Positions 1 to 8,700 of a stretch of DNA of 64,000 nt are shown in pieces; the first letter of the stretch is position 1; every line of letters begins with the position of its first letter. The position numbers and the translations under genes were made by a program. Below the pieces are notes generated by a model. The model was not told where the DNA came from, ran no database searches, and was given only the letters and a program-made list of their open reading frames with translations. Source of the stretch: Streptomyces sp. YIM 121038 (GTDB taxonomy: Bacteria > Actinomycetota > Actinomycetes > Streptomycetales > Streptomycetaceae); the NCBI RefSeq assembly GCF_006088715.1, contig NZ_CP030771.1, positions 4,402,001 to 4,466,000 on the forward strand, written 5' to 3'.

Positions 1-989
1 TACGCGGTCGGCGTCACGCCCAGGACCGACTGGAGGTGCTGGCGCATGGACTGGGCCGTGCCGAAGCCGCACTCGCGGGCGACCCGGTCGACGGACAGGG
101 CCGTGGACTCCAGGAGGTGGCGGGCCCGCTCCACCCGCTGCCGGGTGAGCCACTGGCCGGGGCTGACGCCGACCTCCTCGCGGAAGCGGCGGGTGAAGGT
201 GCGCACCGACATGGCCTCCTGCTCGGCGAGGTCGCGCAGCTGGAGCGGCTCGTGGAGGCGGCCGAGGGCCCAGGCCCGCGCGGTGGTCGTCGTCGCCAGC
301 TGCGGCTCGGGCACCGGGCGCTGGACGTACTGCGCCTGCCCGCCGTCGCGGTGCGGCGGCACGACCGTGGAGCGGGCCACCTCGTTGGCGACGGCCGAGC
401 CGTGGTCGCGGCGCACCACGTGCAGACACAGGTCGAGGCCCGCGGCGACCCCGGCGGAGGTGAGCACGTCGCCGTCGTCGATGAACAGCACGTCCGCGTC
501 GACCTCGACGCGCGGGAAGAGCCGCTGGAAGTGGTCCGCGTGCGCCCAGTGCGTGGTCGCCGGGCGGCCGTCCAGGAGGCCCGCCGCCGCCAGGACGTAG
601 CCGCCCGTGCAGATCGACACCATGCGGGTGCCGGGGCGCACGAGCGCGAAGGCCGCGGCGAGGTCGTCGGTCAGACGGCCCTCCTCGTACACCGGGCCCA
701 GCTCGTGCGACGCGGGCACCACGACCGTGTCGGCGGTGGCGAGCGCCTCGGGCCCGTGCTCGACCAGGACGGCGAAGTCCGCGTCGGTGCGGACCGGCCC
801 CGGCGGCCGTACGGAACAGGTCACGACCTCGTACAGGCGCCGTCCGCCGGCATCGCGCGCGCGGCCGAAGATGCGCTGGGGAATGCCCAGCTCGAAGGGG
901 ATGACACCGTCCATGACGAGGACGGCGACGCGGTGCGGGGCCAGAGACCGCCGCCCCCGCCCGCCCCCGCGCACCCGCTGCTCGGCCAT
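1..989 (-). CDS. GlxA-family transcriptional regulator (DJ-1/PfpI + AraC HTH), 3' end cut off
   Basis: About 329 residues are visible and the reading frame is still open at the window edge, so the C-terminus is missing. Residues about 18-195 form a DJ-1/PfpI (class I glutamine amidotransferase-like) domain, with the elbow SICTGGYVLAAAGLLDG near residue 125. Residues about 235-329 form an AraC-type double helix-turn-helix (LRDLAEQEAMSVRTFTRRF, then VERARHLLESTALSVDRVA). In this family the first domain is thought to sense a ligand rather than act as an enzyme. The ATG at 989 follows a TAGGAT -10 box by six bases, so the message is probably leaderless. The gene diverges from the MFS transporter 70 bp away, which is a plausible regulatory target, but that is inference. 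Confidence 0.85.
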   Translation of the reverse strand, partial: MAEQRVRGGGRGRRSLAPHRVAVLVMDGVIPFELGIPQRIFGRARDAGGRRLYEVVTCSVRPPGPVRTDADFAVLVEHGPEALATADTVVVPASHELGPVYEEGRLTDDLAAAFALVRPGTRMVSICTGGYVLAAAGLLDGRPATTHWAHADHFQRLFPRVEVDADVLFIDDGDVLTSAGVAAGLDLCLHVVRRDHGSAVANEVARSTVVPPHRDGGQAQYVQRPVPEPQLATTTTARAWALGRLHEPLQLRDLAEQEAMSVRTFTRRFREEVGVSPGQWLTRQRVERARHLLESTALSVDRVARECGFGTAQSMRQHLQSVLGVTPTA

Positions 990-995
990 GGCCCG

Positions 996-1001
996 ATCCT
1001 A
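996..1001 (-). promoter_or_regulatory. -10 box of a probable leaderless promoter (TAGGAT)
   Basis: On the minus strand TAGGAT is followed by six bases and the ATG of the GlxA-type regulator. That spacing puts the transcription start at or next to the start codon. No clear -35 box is visible, and no ribosome binding site fits in the gap. Confidence 0.45.
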
Positions 1002-1060
1002 GCGAACGCTGTCCCCCCGGCCACTCGATCGCACCGGCCCCGGACCGGATGCTGGCTGAC

Positions 1061-2380
1061 GTGACCCAGACAAGCGAGACCTCCGCACGGGCGGACGGCA
1101 CCGAGTCCCCACGGGGCCCGCGGCGGCGGGCGCCCCGCGTCCACCGCGCCTGGTTCGTCGCCGCCGTCACCTTCGTGACGATCATCGGCGGCGCCGCCTT
1201 CAACTCCCTGCCCGGCCTGCTCATCGACCCGCTGCACGAGGAGTTCGACTGGTCCCGGGGCGAGATCGGCCTCGCCGTCTCCGTCGACATGGCGCTGTAC
1301 GGGCTCACCGCGCCGTTCGCCGCCGCGCTCATGGACCGCTTCGGCATCCGCAAGGTCGTCGTGACCGCGCTCGGCCTGGTCGCGGCGGGCGCGCTGCTCA
1401 GCGTGTGGATGACCGCGAGCTGGCAGCTGCTGCTCTACTGGGGCCTCCTGGTCGGCCTCGGCACCGGGTCCATGGCGCTCGCCTTCTCCGCGACCGTCAC
1501 CAACCGCTGGTTCGTCGAGCGGCGCGGCCTGGTCACCGGCGTCCTGACGGCCGCGGGCGCCTCCGGCCAGCTGGTGTTCCTGCCGCTGTGCGCGTGGATC
1601 GTGGACGAGCACGGGTGGCGGCCCGCGTCCGTGACGGTCGCGCTCGCCGCCCTCGTCGTGGTGCCGTTCGTGTGGCTGCTCCTGCGCGACCACCCCGCGG
1701 ACGTCGGACTCGCCCCGTACGGCGGCGCGTTCACGCCCAAGCCGGAGCCGACGCGGGGCGCCGCCGCGCGGACCGTGCGGGTGCTGCTCGACGCGGCGCG
1801 CACCGGCCCCTTCTGGCTGCTCGCGGGGACCTTCGCGATCTGCGGGGCGTCCACCAACGGGCTCGTCCGCACGCACTTCGTGCCGTCCGCCCACGACCAC
1901 GGCATGCCGGTCACCGCCGCCGCGTCGCTGCTCGCCGTGATCGGCGTCTTCGACGTCGTGGGCACGATCGCCTCCGGCTGGCTCACGGACCGCTTCGAGG
2001 CCCGGCGCCTGCTCGCCGTCTACTACGCGCTGCGCGGCGTCTCGCTGGTGTTCCTGCCGATCCTGCTCGCGCCCAGCGTGCACGTGCCGATGGTGTTCTT
2101 CATCGTCTTCTACGGGCTCGACTGGGTGGCCACGGTGCCGCCCACGCTCGCGCTGTGCCGGGAGCACTACGGGGCCGACAGCGCGATCGTCTTCGGCTGG
2201 GTGCTGGCCTCGCATCAGGTCGGGGCGGCGCTCGTGGCCTTCCTCGGCGGCGTGGCCCGGGACGTCTTCGGCTCGTACGACGTGGTCTGGTACGCGTCCG
2301 GCGGGCTGTGCGCGGCCGCGGCCCTGATGTCCCTGGTGATCCGGCGGGGCACCGGCCGGGGAGCGGAACTGGCGGTGTGA
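1061..2380 (+). CDS. MFS transporter (12 membrane segments)
   Basis: About 439 residues with the alternating hydrophobic segments of a 12-helix major facilitator. The loop after TM2 has MDRFGIRKVV and the loop of the second half has LTDRFEARRLL, the usual MFS loop signatures. The motif LLRDHPADVGLAPYG after TM6 is common in the oxalate/formate and monocarboxylate-like MFS subgroup. The start is uncertain: GTG at 1061 gives VTQTSETSARADG, and ATG at 1049 would add four residues. Neither has a strong ribosome binding site. The substrate cannot be read from sequence. It diverges from the GlxA-type regulator and converges on the flavin reductase gene with only 10 bp between stops. Confidence 0.85.
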   Translation: MTQTSETSARADGTESPRGPRRRAPRVHRAWFVAAVTFVTIIGGAAFNSLPGLLIDPLHEEFDWSRGEIGLAVSVDMALYGLTAPFAAALMDRFGIRKVVVTALGLVAAGALLSVWMTASWQLLLYWGLLVGLGTGSMALAFSATVTNRWFVERRGLVTGVLTAAGASGQLVFLPLCAWIVDEHGWRPASVTVALAALVVVPFVWLLLRDHPADVGLAPYGGAFTPKPEPTRGAAARTVRVLLDAARTGPFWLLAGTFAICGASTNGLVRTHFVPSAHDHGMPVTAAASLLAVIGVFDVVGTIASGWLTDRFEARRLLAVYYALRGVSLVFLPILLAPSVHVPMVFFIVFYGLDWVATVPPTLALCREHYGADSAIVFGWVLASHQVGAALVAFLGGVARDVFGSYDVVWYASGGLCAAAALMSLVIRRGTGRGAELAV

Positions 2381-2390
2381 GCGCGCGCCT

Positions 2391-2987
2391 TCAGGACAGG
2401 CGGCCCCGGTGGAAGAGCAGCGGGGCCGCGTCCCCGTCCGTGGCGTCCAGGGCCTCCACCCGGCCGACCACGATGAGGTGGTCGCCGCCGGTGTGCACCG
2501 CGTGCACGGCGCAGTCGATCCACGCCACGGCGCCCGCCAGGCGCGGGGCACCGGTCACGGGCGCGGCGTCGTAGGAGACCCCCGCGAACTTGTCGGCGCC
2601 GCTGACCGCGAACGCCCGGCACAGGTCCGCCTGGTCCGCGCCCAGGACGTTGACGCAGAAGACGCCCGCGCGGGCGATGCGCGGCCACGTCGTGGACGTA
2701 CGGCCCACCATGAAGCAGACCAGGGGCGGGTCCAGGGACAGCGAGGAGAAGGACTGGCAGGCGAAGCCCGCGGGGCCCAGGGGGGCGGCGCCGGGGGCCG
2801 TCACCACGGTGACGCCGGTCGCGAAGGCACCGAGGACGCGGCGGAACTCGGCCGCGTCGAGCGGCGCGCGCTCGTCCTCGCGGACGGCCCGCAGCCGGGG
2901 CCGCGACACGTCCCCGGGCGCCGCCGTAGGGGCCCCCACCGACCTGAGATAACGAACGACCGTGGCCGCCATGCCCGCGTGTCCCAT
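2391..2987 (-). CDS. Flavin reductase family protein (HpaC-like)
   Basis: 198 residues from ATG 2987; ATG 2999 and 2972 are alternatives. The core has the flavin-reductase fold: FRRVLGAFATGVTVVTA near residue 50, then GFACQSFSSLSLDPPLVCFMV, then FCVNVLGADQADLCRAFA, and the C-terminal GDHLIVVGRVEALD. These enzymes reduce FMN or FAD with NAD(P)H and supply it to a two-component monooxygenase or to coupled catabolic enzymes. The gene is the last of the minus-strand catabolic block, 158 bp after the enoyl-CoA hydratase gene. It has its own copy of the CTGACG-N3-CRTCAG palindrome 18 bp upstream of ATG 2987. No oxygenase partner lies next to it. The N-terminal 30 residues are poorly conserved in type. 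Confidence 0.85.
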   Translation of the reverse strand: MGHAGMAATVVRYLRSVGAPTAAPGDVSRPRLRAVREDERAPLDAAEFRRVLGAFATGVTVVTAPGAAPLGPAGFACQSFSSLSLDPPLVCFMVGRTSTTWPRIARAGVFCVNVLGADQADLCRAFAVSGADKFAGVSYDAAPVTGAPRLAGAVAWIDCAVHAVHTGGDHLIVVGRVEALDATDGDAAPLLFHRGRLS

Positions 2988-3004
2988 CACACCCCCCATT
3001 GAAC

Positions 3005-3019
3005 CTGACGGGCCATCAG
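3005..3019. promoter_or_regulatory. Operator-like palindrome, regulon site 1
   Basis: The 15-mer CTGACGGGCCATCAG is an imperfect inverted repeat of the form CTGAYG-N3-CRTYAG. It lies 18 bp upstream of the flavin reductase start. Three more copies sit upstream of the SDR/cyclase pair and the acyl-CoA dehydrogenase/CoA-ligase pair. Length and symmetry suit a TetR-type repressor; the regulator is not identified. Confidence 0.6.
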
Positions 3020-3050
3020 ATGTGAAGGCGGCACGGAGAACCGCCCCGAG

Positions 3051-3125
3051 CAGGAGCGCCCCAAAGGGGGCGCGGGGAACTGCGCGACCAGCCACGACGG
3101 AGCCGCAGACGCCCGACGGCCAGCG
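3051..3125. repeat. Dispersed Streptomyces intergenic repeat
   Basis: The stretch containing AAAGGGGGCGCGGGGAACTG and then CGCGACCAGCCACGACGG matches, from memory, an intergenic element present in many copies in Streptomyces chromosomes. It begins with a short hairpin (GCGCCCC ... GGGGGCGC). Here it separates the enoyl-CoA hydratase gene from the flavin reductase gene, and the flavin reductase operator lies just beside it. Confidence 0.55.
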
Positions 3126-3145
3126 CGGCACACCCCGCGAAGCGC

Positions 3146-3937
3146 CTAGCGCCCCTCGAAGGAGGGCGCCCGCCGCTCCCCGAAGCTGGCCACGCCCTCC
3201 CGCGCGTCCCGGGAGCCCATGTTGATCTCCTGGGCGGCAGCCTCCGCCGCGAGGGCCGTGGCGCGGTCGGCGTCCAGCGAGGCGTTGACGAGCTGCTTGG
3301 TGAGGGCGAGGGCCCGGGTGGGCCCGGCGGCCAGGCGCTCCGCCCACGCCCGGGCGGTCTTCTCCAGGTCGCCGTCGGGCACGACCCGGTTGACGAGCCC
3401 GAGCCGCTCCGCGTCCGCCGCGGCGAGCGCGTCGCCGAAGAACATCAGCTCCTTCGCGCGCTGCGGGCCCACCAGGCGCGGCAGCAGATAGGCCCCGCCG
3501 CCGTCCGGGACGAGGCCCCTGCGGACGAACACCTCGATGAACGCGGCCGATTCGGCCGCGAGCACCAGGTCGCAGGCCAGGGCCAGATGGGCGCCGAGCC
3601 CCGCTGCGGTGCCGTTCACGGCGGCGATCACGGGCTTCTCGCAGTCGAGGACCGCCGTGATCAGCCGCTGGGCGCCCTCGCGCAGGGTCCGGGCGATGTC
3701 CCCGGCGACGCGCTCGCCCCCGGTGCCCGCGCCGCGCAGATCGGCGCCCGAGCAGAAGGCCCCGCCACCGCCGGTGATCACGACGGCCCGCGTGTCCGGG
3801 CTGCGGGACGCCTCGCCCAGCAGCCCGATGAGGCGGTCCCGGTCGGCCGGGGCCAGCGCGTTGCGCACCTCGGGCCGGTCCAGGGTGATCCAGGTGACGT
3901 GGCGGCTGGTGGTGTGGTGGATCCGGGGGTCGGCCAT
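3146..3937 (-). CDS. Enoyl-CoA hydratase/isomerase family protein (PaaG-like crotonase)
   Basis: 263 residues from ATG 3937. Crotonase features are AFCSGADLRG near residue 60 (first oxyanion-hole strand), AAVNGTAAGLGAHLALACDL near 105, and GLVPDGGGAYLLPRLVG near 140. In PaaG-type isomerases the Asp of the VPD motif is catalytic, while the classic hydratase glutamate ahead of that motif seems to be missing here. An enoyl-CoA isomerase is therefore as likely as a hydratase. It sits 65 bp downstream of the zinc alcohol dehydrogenase gene, at the end of the SDR-ACAD-ADH run, which places it in beta-oxidation of the same unknown substrate. Confidence 0.85.
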   Translation of the reverse strand: MADPRIHHTTSRHVTWITLDRPEVRNALAPADRDRLIGLLGEASRSPDTRAVVITGGGGAFCSGADLRGAGTGGERVAGDIARTLREGAQRLITAVLDCEKPVIAAVNGTAAGLGAHLALACDLVLAAESAAFIEVFVRRGLVPDGGGAYLLPRLVGPQRAKELMFFGDALAAADAERLGLVNRVVPDGDLEKTARAWAERLAAGPTRALALTKQLVNASLDADRATALAAEAAAQEINMGSRDAREGVASFGERRAPSFEGR

Positions 3938-4002
3938 GGGGGTCCGCTCTCTCGGAGGGGTGGGGATGGACGGGCGAGCACCGGCTGAGGGCCGTGGGCG
4001 GT

Positions 4003-5052
4003 TCAGAACACCACCACCCCCCGCGCCACCCGCCCCGCCTCCGCGTCCGCGCGGGCCCGGGGGAAGTCCTCCACCCCGTACGTGCGCGTCACCAGCTCGT
4101 CCAGGAGCAGCCGCCCCGCCAGATAGAGCTCCGCGTACAGCGCGAAGTCCCGCTGCGGACGGGCCGACCCGTACCGGCAGCCCAGGATCGACTTGTCCAG
4201 GAACAGCGAGGAGACCACGAACGACGCCTCGGCGGTGGCGGACGGCATCCCGAGGAGCACCGCCTGCCCGTGCCGGTCCAGGAGGTCCACGGCCTGCCGG
4301 ACGAGCTCGACCCGGCCCACGCACTCGAAGACGTGGTCCGCGCCCGTCGGCAGGATCTCCGCCACGCCCTCCGCCGACGGCAGGAAGTGCGTGGCGCCGA
4401 ACCGCCGCGCCGTCTCCTCCTTGTCCGGGTTCGCGTCGACGGCCACGACGGGCCGCGCGCCCGCGATCCGCGCGCCCTGGAGCACGTTGAGCCCGATGCC
4501 CCCCGTGCCGATGACGACGGCGGAGTCCCCGTACGCGACCCGGGCCCGGTTGAGGACCGCGCCGACGCCGGTGACCACCGCGCAGCCGATGAGCGCGGCC
4601 GACGGCAGCGGGATCTCCTTGGGGATCCGCACGGCCTGCACGGCCTTGACGAGGGTCCGCTCGGCGAAGGAGGAGTTCGCCGCGAACTGGTACAGCGGCC
4701 TCCCGCCCCGCGTGAACGGCTGCCGGGGCCTCCCGATCGCCTTGCGGCACATGGTGGGCCGCCCCCGGTGGCACTCGGCGCAGGCCCCGCAGTTCGCGAT
4801 CGTCGACAGGGCCACGTGGTCACCGGGGACGACGTGCGTGACGCCGGGCCCCACGGCCTCCACCACGCCCGCGCCCTCGTGCCCGAGCACCACCGGCACC
4901 GGGAACGGGATCGTCCCGTCCAGCACCGAAAGGTCGCTGTGGCAGAGCCCGGCCGCCGCGACGGCCACCAGGACCTCGCCGGGCCCCGGGTCCCTGACCT
5001 GGAGGTCGTCGACGACCTCCACGCTCCGCCCGTCGAACACCACGCCCCTCAT
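4003..5052 (-). CDS. Zinc-dependent alcohol dehydrogenase (MDR family)
   Basis: 349 residues from ATG 5052, with GAGGGG placed 6 bases upstream. Catalytic zinc ligands are Cys in AGLCHSDLS (near 36) and the GHEGAG motif (near 60). The structural zinc loop is CGACAECHRGRPTMC (near 90-105). The Rossmann motif GTGGIGLNVLQGA lies near 180. The family oxidises alcohols with NAD(P)+; the long insert after the zinc loop is typical of the class III-like and NDMA-type subgroup. The gene starts 10 bp after the acyl-CoA dehydrogenase stop, so the two are likely co-transcribed. The substrate is unknown, but context suggests a hydroxyacyl or side-chain alcohol intermediate. Confidence 0.9.
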   Translation of the reverse strand: MRGVVFDGRSVEVVDDLQVRDPGPGEVLVAVAAAGLCHSDLSVLDGTIPFPVPVVLGHEGAGVVEAVGPGVTHVVPGDHVALSTIANCGACAECHRGRPTMCRKAIGRPRQPFTRGGRPLYQFAANSSFAERTLVKAVQAVRIPKEIPLPSAALIGCAVVTGVGAVLNRARVAYGDSAVVIGTGGIGLNVLQGARIAGARPVVAVDANPDKEETARRFGATHFLPSAEGVAEILPTGADHVFECVGRVELVRQAVDLLDRHGQAVLLGMPSATAEASFVVSSLFLDKSILGCRYGSARPQRDFALYAELYLAGRLLLDELVTRTYGVEDFPRARADAEAGRVARGVVVF

Positions 5053-5062
5053 CGCACACCCC

Positions 5063-6268
5063 TCACCGAGGCCCCCGGGCCTCTCTCGGCAGACCGAGCA
5101 CGCGCTCGGCGATGATGTTCCGCTGGATCTCGTCGGAGCCGCCGTAGATCGTGTCGGCGCGCGAGAAGAGGAAGAGCCGCTGGACCGCGTCGAGTTCGTA
5201 GGGCGCGTCGGCGGACCAGTCGCCGGGCCCCGCCGCGCCGAGCGCCCCGCGCACCCGCACCGCGAGCTCCCCGAGCCGCCGGTGCCAGCCGCCCCACAGG
5301 AGCTTCGCGACGCTGGGCGCGCCCGGGTCGCCACCGCCCAGGGTCCGCAGCGCGTTCCACCGCATGACCCGCAACTCGGCCCAGAGAGTGACCAGTTGGT
5401 CCCGTAGCACCGGATCGCGCACCGCACCGCCGCGCACCGCGTCCCGGACGACGGCCGCCAGCTCCTGGGCGAAGCCGATCTGCTGGGCGAGCGTCGACAC
5501 GCCGCGCTCGAAGCCGAGCAGCCCCGTCGCGACGCGCCACCCCGCGCCCTCGCCCCCGACGACGTGCCCGGCCCGCGCGCGTGCCCCGTCGAAGAAGACC
5601 TCGTTGAACTCGGCCGTCCCGGTGAGCTGCCGGATGGGCCGCACCTCGACCCGCCCCGGCTGGTCCATCGGCACGAGCAGGAACGACAGGCCCTCGTGCC
5701 GCCGCGCTCCGGCGCCTCCGGTGCGCGCGAGCACGAAGCACCAGTCGGCCTCGTGCGCGAGCGAGGTCCAGATCTTCTGGCCGCTGATCCGGTACGCGTC
5801 CCCGTCGCGCTCGGCGACCGTGCGGACGCCCGCGAGGTCGGAGCCCGCGCCCGGTTCGCTGTACCCCTGGCACCACAGGACCCGCCCGCGCGCGATGTCC
5901 GGCAGGAACTCGTCCTGCTGCTCCTCGCTCCCGTACGCGAGCAGCGTCGGCGCGAGCAGCTTCTCGCCGATGTGCCCGCAGCGTCCTGGCGCCCGCACGC
6001 GCGCGTACTCCTCGGCCCACACGACCTGCTGGGTGAGCGAGGCCGTACGGTTCCCGTACGCGCCCGGCGCCGTGTCCCAGCCGATGCCGATCCACCCGCC
6101 GCGCCCCAGCTCCCGCTCCCAGGCCCGGCGCAGCTCCGGGTCCTCGTGCTCGCCGCCGGGTCCGCCGCGCCCCGCGGCCGCCGCGAAGCCGCCGGTCAGA
6201 TGCCCGTCGAGCCACTCGCGCGCCACGGCCCTGAACTCCTCGTCCGCGGGCCCGCATGCGAAGTCCAC
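5063..6268 (-). CDS. Acyl-CoA dehydrogenase
   Basis: 401 residues from GTG 6268. The start was chosen because it falls 8 bp after the SDR stop and begins VDFACGPADEEFRA, a usual N-terminus of the family. Features are WCQGYSEPGAGSDLAGVRT (FAD/substrate loop near 135-155), ISGQKIWTSLAHEADW (near 170), RPIRQLTGTAEFNEVFFDG, and the C-terminal YGGSDEIQRNIIAERVLGLPR. It is an FAD enzyme making trans-2-enoyl-CoA. It resembles the subunits that work as heteromers in steroid side-chain degradation more than the short-chain homotetramers. It is second in the operon SDR-ACAD-ADH-ECH. Confidence 0.9.
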   Translation of the reverse strand: MDFACGPADEEFRAVAREWLDGHLTGGFAAAAGRGGPGGEHEDPELRRAWERELGRGGWIGIGWDTAPGAYGNRTASLTQQVVWAEEYARVRAPGRCGHIGEKLLAPTLLAYGSEEQQDEFLPDIARGRVLWCQGYSEPGAGSDLAGVRTVAERDGDAYRISGQKIWTSLAHEADWCFVLARTGGAGARRHEGLSFLLVPMDQPGRVEVRPIRQLTGTAEFNEVFFDGARARAGHVVGGEGAGWRVATGLLGFERGVSTLAQQIGFAQELAAVVRDAVRGGAVRDPVLRDQLVTLWAELRVMRWNALRTLGGGDPGAPSVAKLLWGGWHRRLGELAVRVRGALGAAGPGDWSADAPYELDAVQRLFLFSRADTIYGGSDEIQRNIIAERVLGLPREARGPR

Positions 6269-6276
6269 GGCCGGGC

Positions 6277-7257
6277 CTAGGCGGGGGGACCCGACGCGGC
6301 CCGGCCGGCCGGACCTCCGGGCGGGGCCCCGGCCGGGGCGCCCGGACCCGCGTTGGGCCGCGCGCCCTCCGCCGCCGCCCGCGCCATCGCCTCCACCCGC
6401 TCCAGGAGCGGCATAGGGTCGGTGCCCACCGTGCCGGGCAGCAGGTCCGCGATCCGCTCCGGCGTCCAGCCGCCCTCGGCGTACGCGGCCCGCAGCTCGC
6501 GCGGCTGCGCCCACACCGCGATCTTGGACCCGGCGACGGTGTACACCTGCCCGGTGATCCGCTCGTCCCGGGCCCGGTCGCTGAGCAGGTACACCACGAG
6601 CGCCGCGACGTCCTCCGGCTCGCCGATCTCCGTCAGCTCCATCGGGACGTTCGCGGACATCCGGGTGCGCGCCACGGGCGCCACCGCGTTGGCGGTCACG
6701 CCGTACTTGTGCAGACCGAGCGCGGCGCTGCGCACCAGCGAGATGATCCCGCCCTTGGCCGCGCTGTAGTTGGCCTGCGCCACCGAGCCCTGGTGGTTGC
6801 CGCTGGTGAAGCCGACGAGGGTGCCGGAGCGCTGGGCGCGCATCACGGCGGACGCGGCCCGGAAGACGGTGAAGGTGCCCTTGAGGTGCGTGGCGAGGAC
6901 CGGGTCCCACTCCCGCTCGGTCATGTTGAACAGCATCCGCTCGCGCAGGATCCCGGCGACGCACACGGCCCCGTCGAGCCGCCCGTACGCGGCGCGGGCC
7001 ACGTCGACGACGCGCTGCCCGCCCGCCATGGTGGAGATGTCGTCGGCGACGGCCACCGCCTCGCCCCCGGCCGCCTCGATCTCCTTGACCACGGCGTCGG
7101 CTATCTCGCTCGCGGGCTCGCCGCCCTCGACCGACACTCCGTAGTCATTGACGACGACCTTGGCGCCCTCGGCCGCCGCGGCGAGGGCGACGGCCCTGCC
7201 GATGCCGCGCCCGGCACCCGTCACGGCGACCACCTTGCCTGCCAAGAAGTTCCCCAC
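6277..7257 (-). CDS. SDR-family 3-hydroxyacyl-CoA dehydrogenase-like oxidoreductase
   Basis: 326 residues from ATG 7257. The cofactor motif TGAGRGIG is at residues 13-20, the NAG-like segment VCVAGILRERMLFNM near 100, and the catalytic NYSAAKGG near 170. The insert after VVVNDYG and the RERMLFNMTE segment are typical of the dehydrogenase part of peroxisomal multifunctional enzyme 2 (17-beta-HSD4/FOX2 type), so a 3-hydroxyacyl-CoA substrate is likely. The last 30 residues are Gly/Ala/Pro-rich and probably disordered. It is the first gene of the minus-strand operon and diverges from the cyclase gene across an 83-bp spacer that holds a regulon palindrome. Confidence 0.88.
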   Translation of the reverse strand: MGNFLAGKVVAVTGAGRGIGRAVALAAAAEGAKVVVNDYGVSVEGGEPASEIADAVVKEIEAAGGEAVAVADDISTMAGGQRVVDVARAAYGRLDGAVCVAGILRERMLFNMTEREWDPVLATHLKGTFTVFRAASAVMRAQRSGTLVGFTSGNHQGSVAQANYSAAKGGIISLVRSAALGLHKYGVTANAVAPVARTRMSANVPMELTEIGEPEDVAALVVYLLSDRARDERITGQVYTVAGSKIAVWAQPRELRAAYAEGGWTPERIADLLPGTVGTDPMPLLERVEAMARAAAEGARPNAGPGAPAGAPPGGPAGRAASGPPA

Positions 7258-7278
7258 ACCGGCCCCTTCCCACGGTTT

Positions 7279-7293
7279 CTGACGGACCGTTAG
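7279..7293. promoter_or_regulatory. Operator-like palindrome, regulon site 2
   Basis: CTGACGGACCGTTAG, extended by T and A to TCTGACG-GAC-CGTTAGA, lies in the 83-bp spacer between the divergent SDR and cyclase genes. It could control both. It is the best-conserved member of the four-site set and overlaps the A/T-richer bases that probably form a promoter. Confidence 0.65.
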
Positions 7294-7340
7294 ATTCTAT
7301 GACCCGTCGGACACGGTGAGACAAGCCCCGGGGAGGACCC

Positions 7341-8297
7341 ATGTCGGCTCCGCTGCGCGGACCGGACCTGCCGGCCATGCCGCCCGAGTTCCACGAGATC
7401 GCCGAGCGCGTCAACAACTGGGGCCGCTGGGGCGCCGACGACGAACTGGGCACCCTGAACCTGATCACCGACGCGGTGGTGCGCGAGGCCGCCGCCGAGG
7501 TGCGCACGGGCCGCCGCGTCCCGCTCGCGCTGCCGCTGCGCCACGACGGCGTCCAGGCGGGCCTGATCCCCGGCCGGGTCAACCCGCTGCACACGATGGT
7601 GCAGATCAACCAGTGCCTCTTCGGCCCCGGCACGGTCGCGACCAGCGACGACGCGGTCACCATGGGCCTCCAGGCAGCCACCCACTGGGACGCCCTCCCG
7701 CACGTGTCGCACTCGGGCCTGCTCTACAACGGCCGCCCCGCCGACAGCGTCACGGCCCACGAGGGCGCCCGCTTCAGCGGCATCGAGAAGGTCCCGCACC
7801 TCCTCTCGCGGGGCATCCTGCTCGACGTGGCGCGCGCCCACGGCCTCGACCGGCTGCCCGGCGACCACGCGGTCACCCCCGAAGACCTGTCCCTGGCCGA
7901 GGAGTTCGGCGGCGTGACGGTGCGCGCCGGGGACGTCGTGCTCGTCCGCACGGGCCAGGTCCAGCTGTATCTGGCGGGCGACAAGCACGCGTACGCGCTG
8001 CCGTCGCCCGGGCTCTCCTGCCGCACCCCGGAGTGGTTCCACGCGCGGGACGTGGCGGCCGTCGCCAACGACACGCTCACCTTCGAGATCTTCCCGCCGG
8101 AGATCGAGAACCTGTGGCTGCCCGTGCACGCCCTCCACCTGGTGGAGATGGGCATGCTCCAGGGCCAGAACTGGAATCTCGAAGAGTTGTCCACAGCCTG
8201 TGGAGAAGAGCGGCGCCACAGCTTCCTGCTCGCGGCGATGCCCGAGCCGTTCACGGGCGCGACGGGCACCCCGGTGGCCCCGGTGGCCGTCCTCTGA
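7341..8297 (+). CDS. Cyclase-family (metal-dependent) hydrolase
   Basis: 318 residues from ATG 7341, with GGGGAGGA 6-7 bases upstream. The family's metal site is represented by ATHWDALPHVSHSGLLYNG near residues 112-130, a His/Asp-rich motif equivalent to HxGTHxDxPxH of kynurenine formamidase-like cyclases. The N-terminal NNWGRWGADDELGTLNLIT is typical of the actinobacterial subgroup. Members hydrolyse ring amides or lactones, or are of unknown function. Divergent expression from the SDR operon, with a shared operator, suggests it opens a ring in the same catabolic pathway. That link is inference. Confidence 0.85.
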   Translation: MSAPLRGPDLPAMPPEFHEIAERVNNWGRWGADDELGTLNLITDAVVREAAAEVRTGRRVPLALPLRHDGVQAGLIPGRVNPLHTMVQINQCLFGPGTVATSDDAVTMGLQAATHWDALPHVSHSGLLYNGRPADSVTAHEGARFSGIEKVPHLLSRGILLDVARAHGLDRLPGDHAVTPEDLSLAEEFGGVTVRAGDVVLVRTGQVQLYLAGDKHAYALPSPGLSCRTPEWFHARDVAAVANDTLTFEIFPPEIENLWLPVHALHLVEMGMLQGQNWNLEELSTACGEERRHSFLLAAMPEPFTGATGTPVAPVAVL

Positions 8298-8700
8298 CCC
8301 GTGCGGAGTTCGGGTGGCGGCGCGTCGGCGCTCCGCCCCGAGCGCGTGACCGCGCGCCGCCATCCGGCTCCGGCGTACGAGCCCCGCCCCCCTTCCGCCC
8401 TGAAAGGAGCGCGACGCCGAATCGCGAACCGCACCTCGTCAAGGACCGGGCCACAGGCTCCACCGCCCCTCGACGTCCCCTCGCGGCGAATCGCTGCCCA
8501 CCAGCGTGATCAACCGAATACGGTACGTCAACACCCGTTCGGGGATTTATGAATTATGCCGCTTTTGCACCGCCCGCGCACGGCCGCGCACCGTGGCACG
8601 CGACGGCGCACGCGCCAGCACACCGGGGGCACGACGGGCATCCGGCTCCGGGCCGTCCAGCCCGTCAGCGGCACCCTCCAGCCCGTCAGCGGTACCCCTC
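8298..8700. other. Intergenic spacer without a convincing gene
   Basis: No reading frame here has Streptomyces-like codon use together with a ribosome binding site. Bases 8500-8570 are A/T-richer than the rest. On the minus strand they contain TTGACG (about 8531-8536), a possible -35 box without a good -10 box. Three near-identical 19-22 bp segments around CCAGCCCGTCAGCGG run from 8655 to 8710 and lead into the dispersed repeat. Confidence 0.4.
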
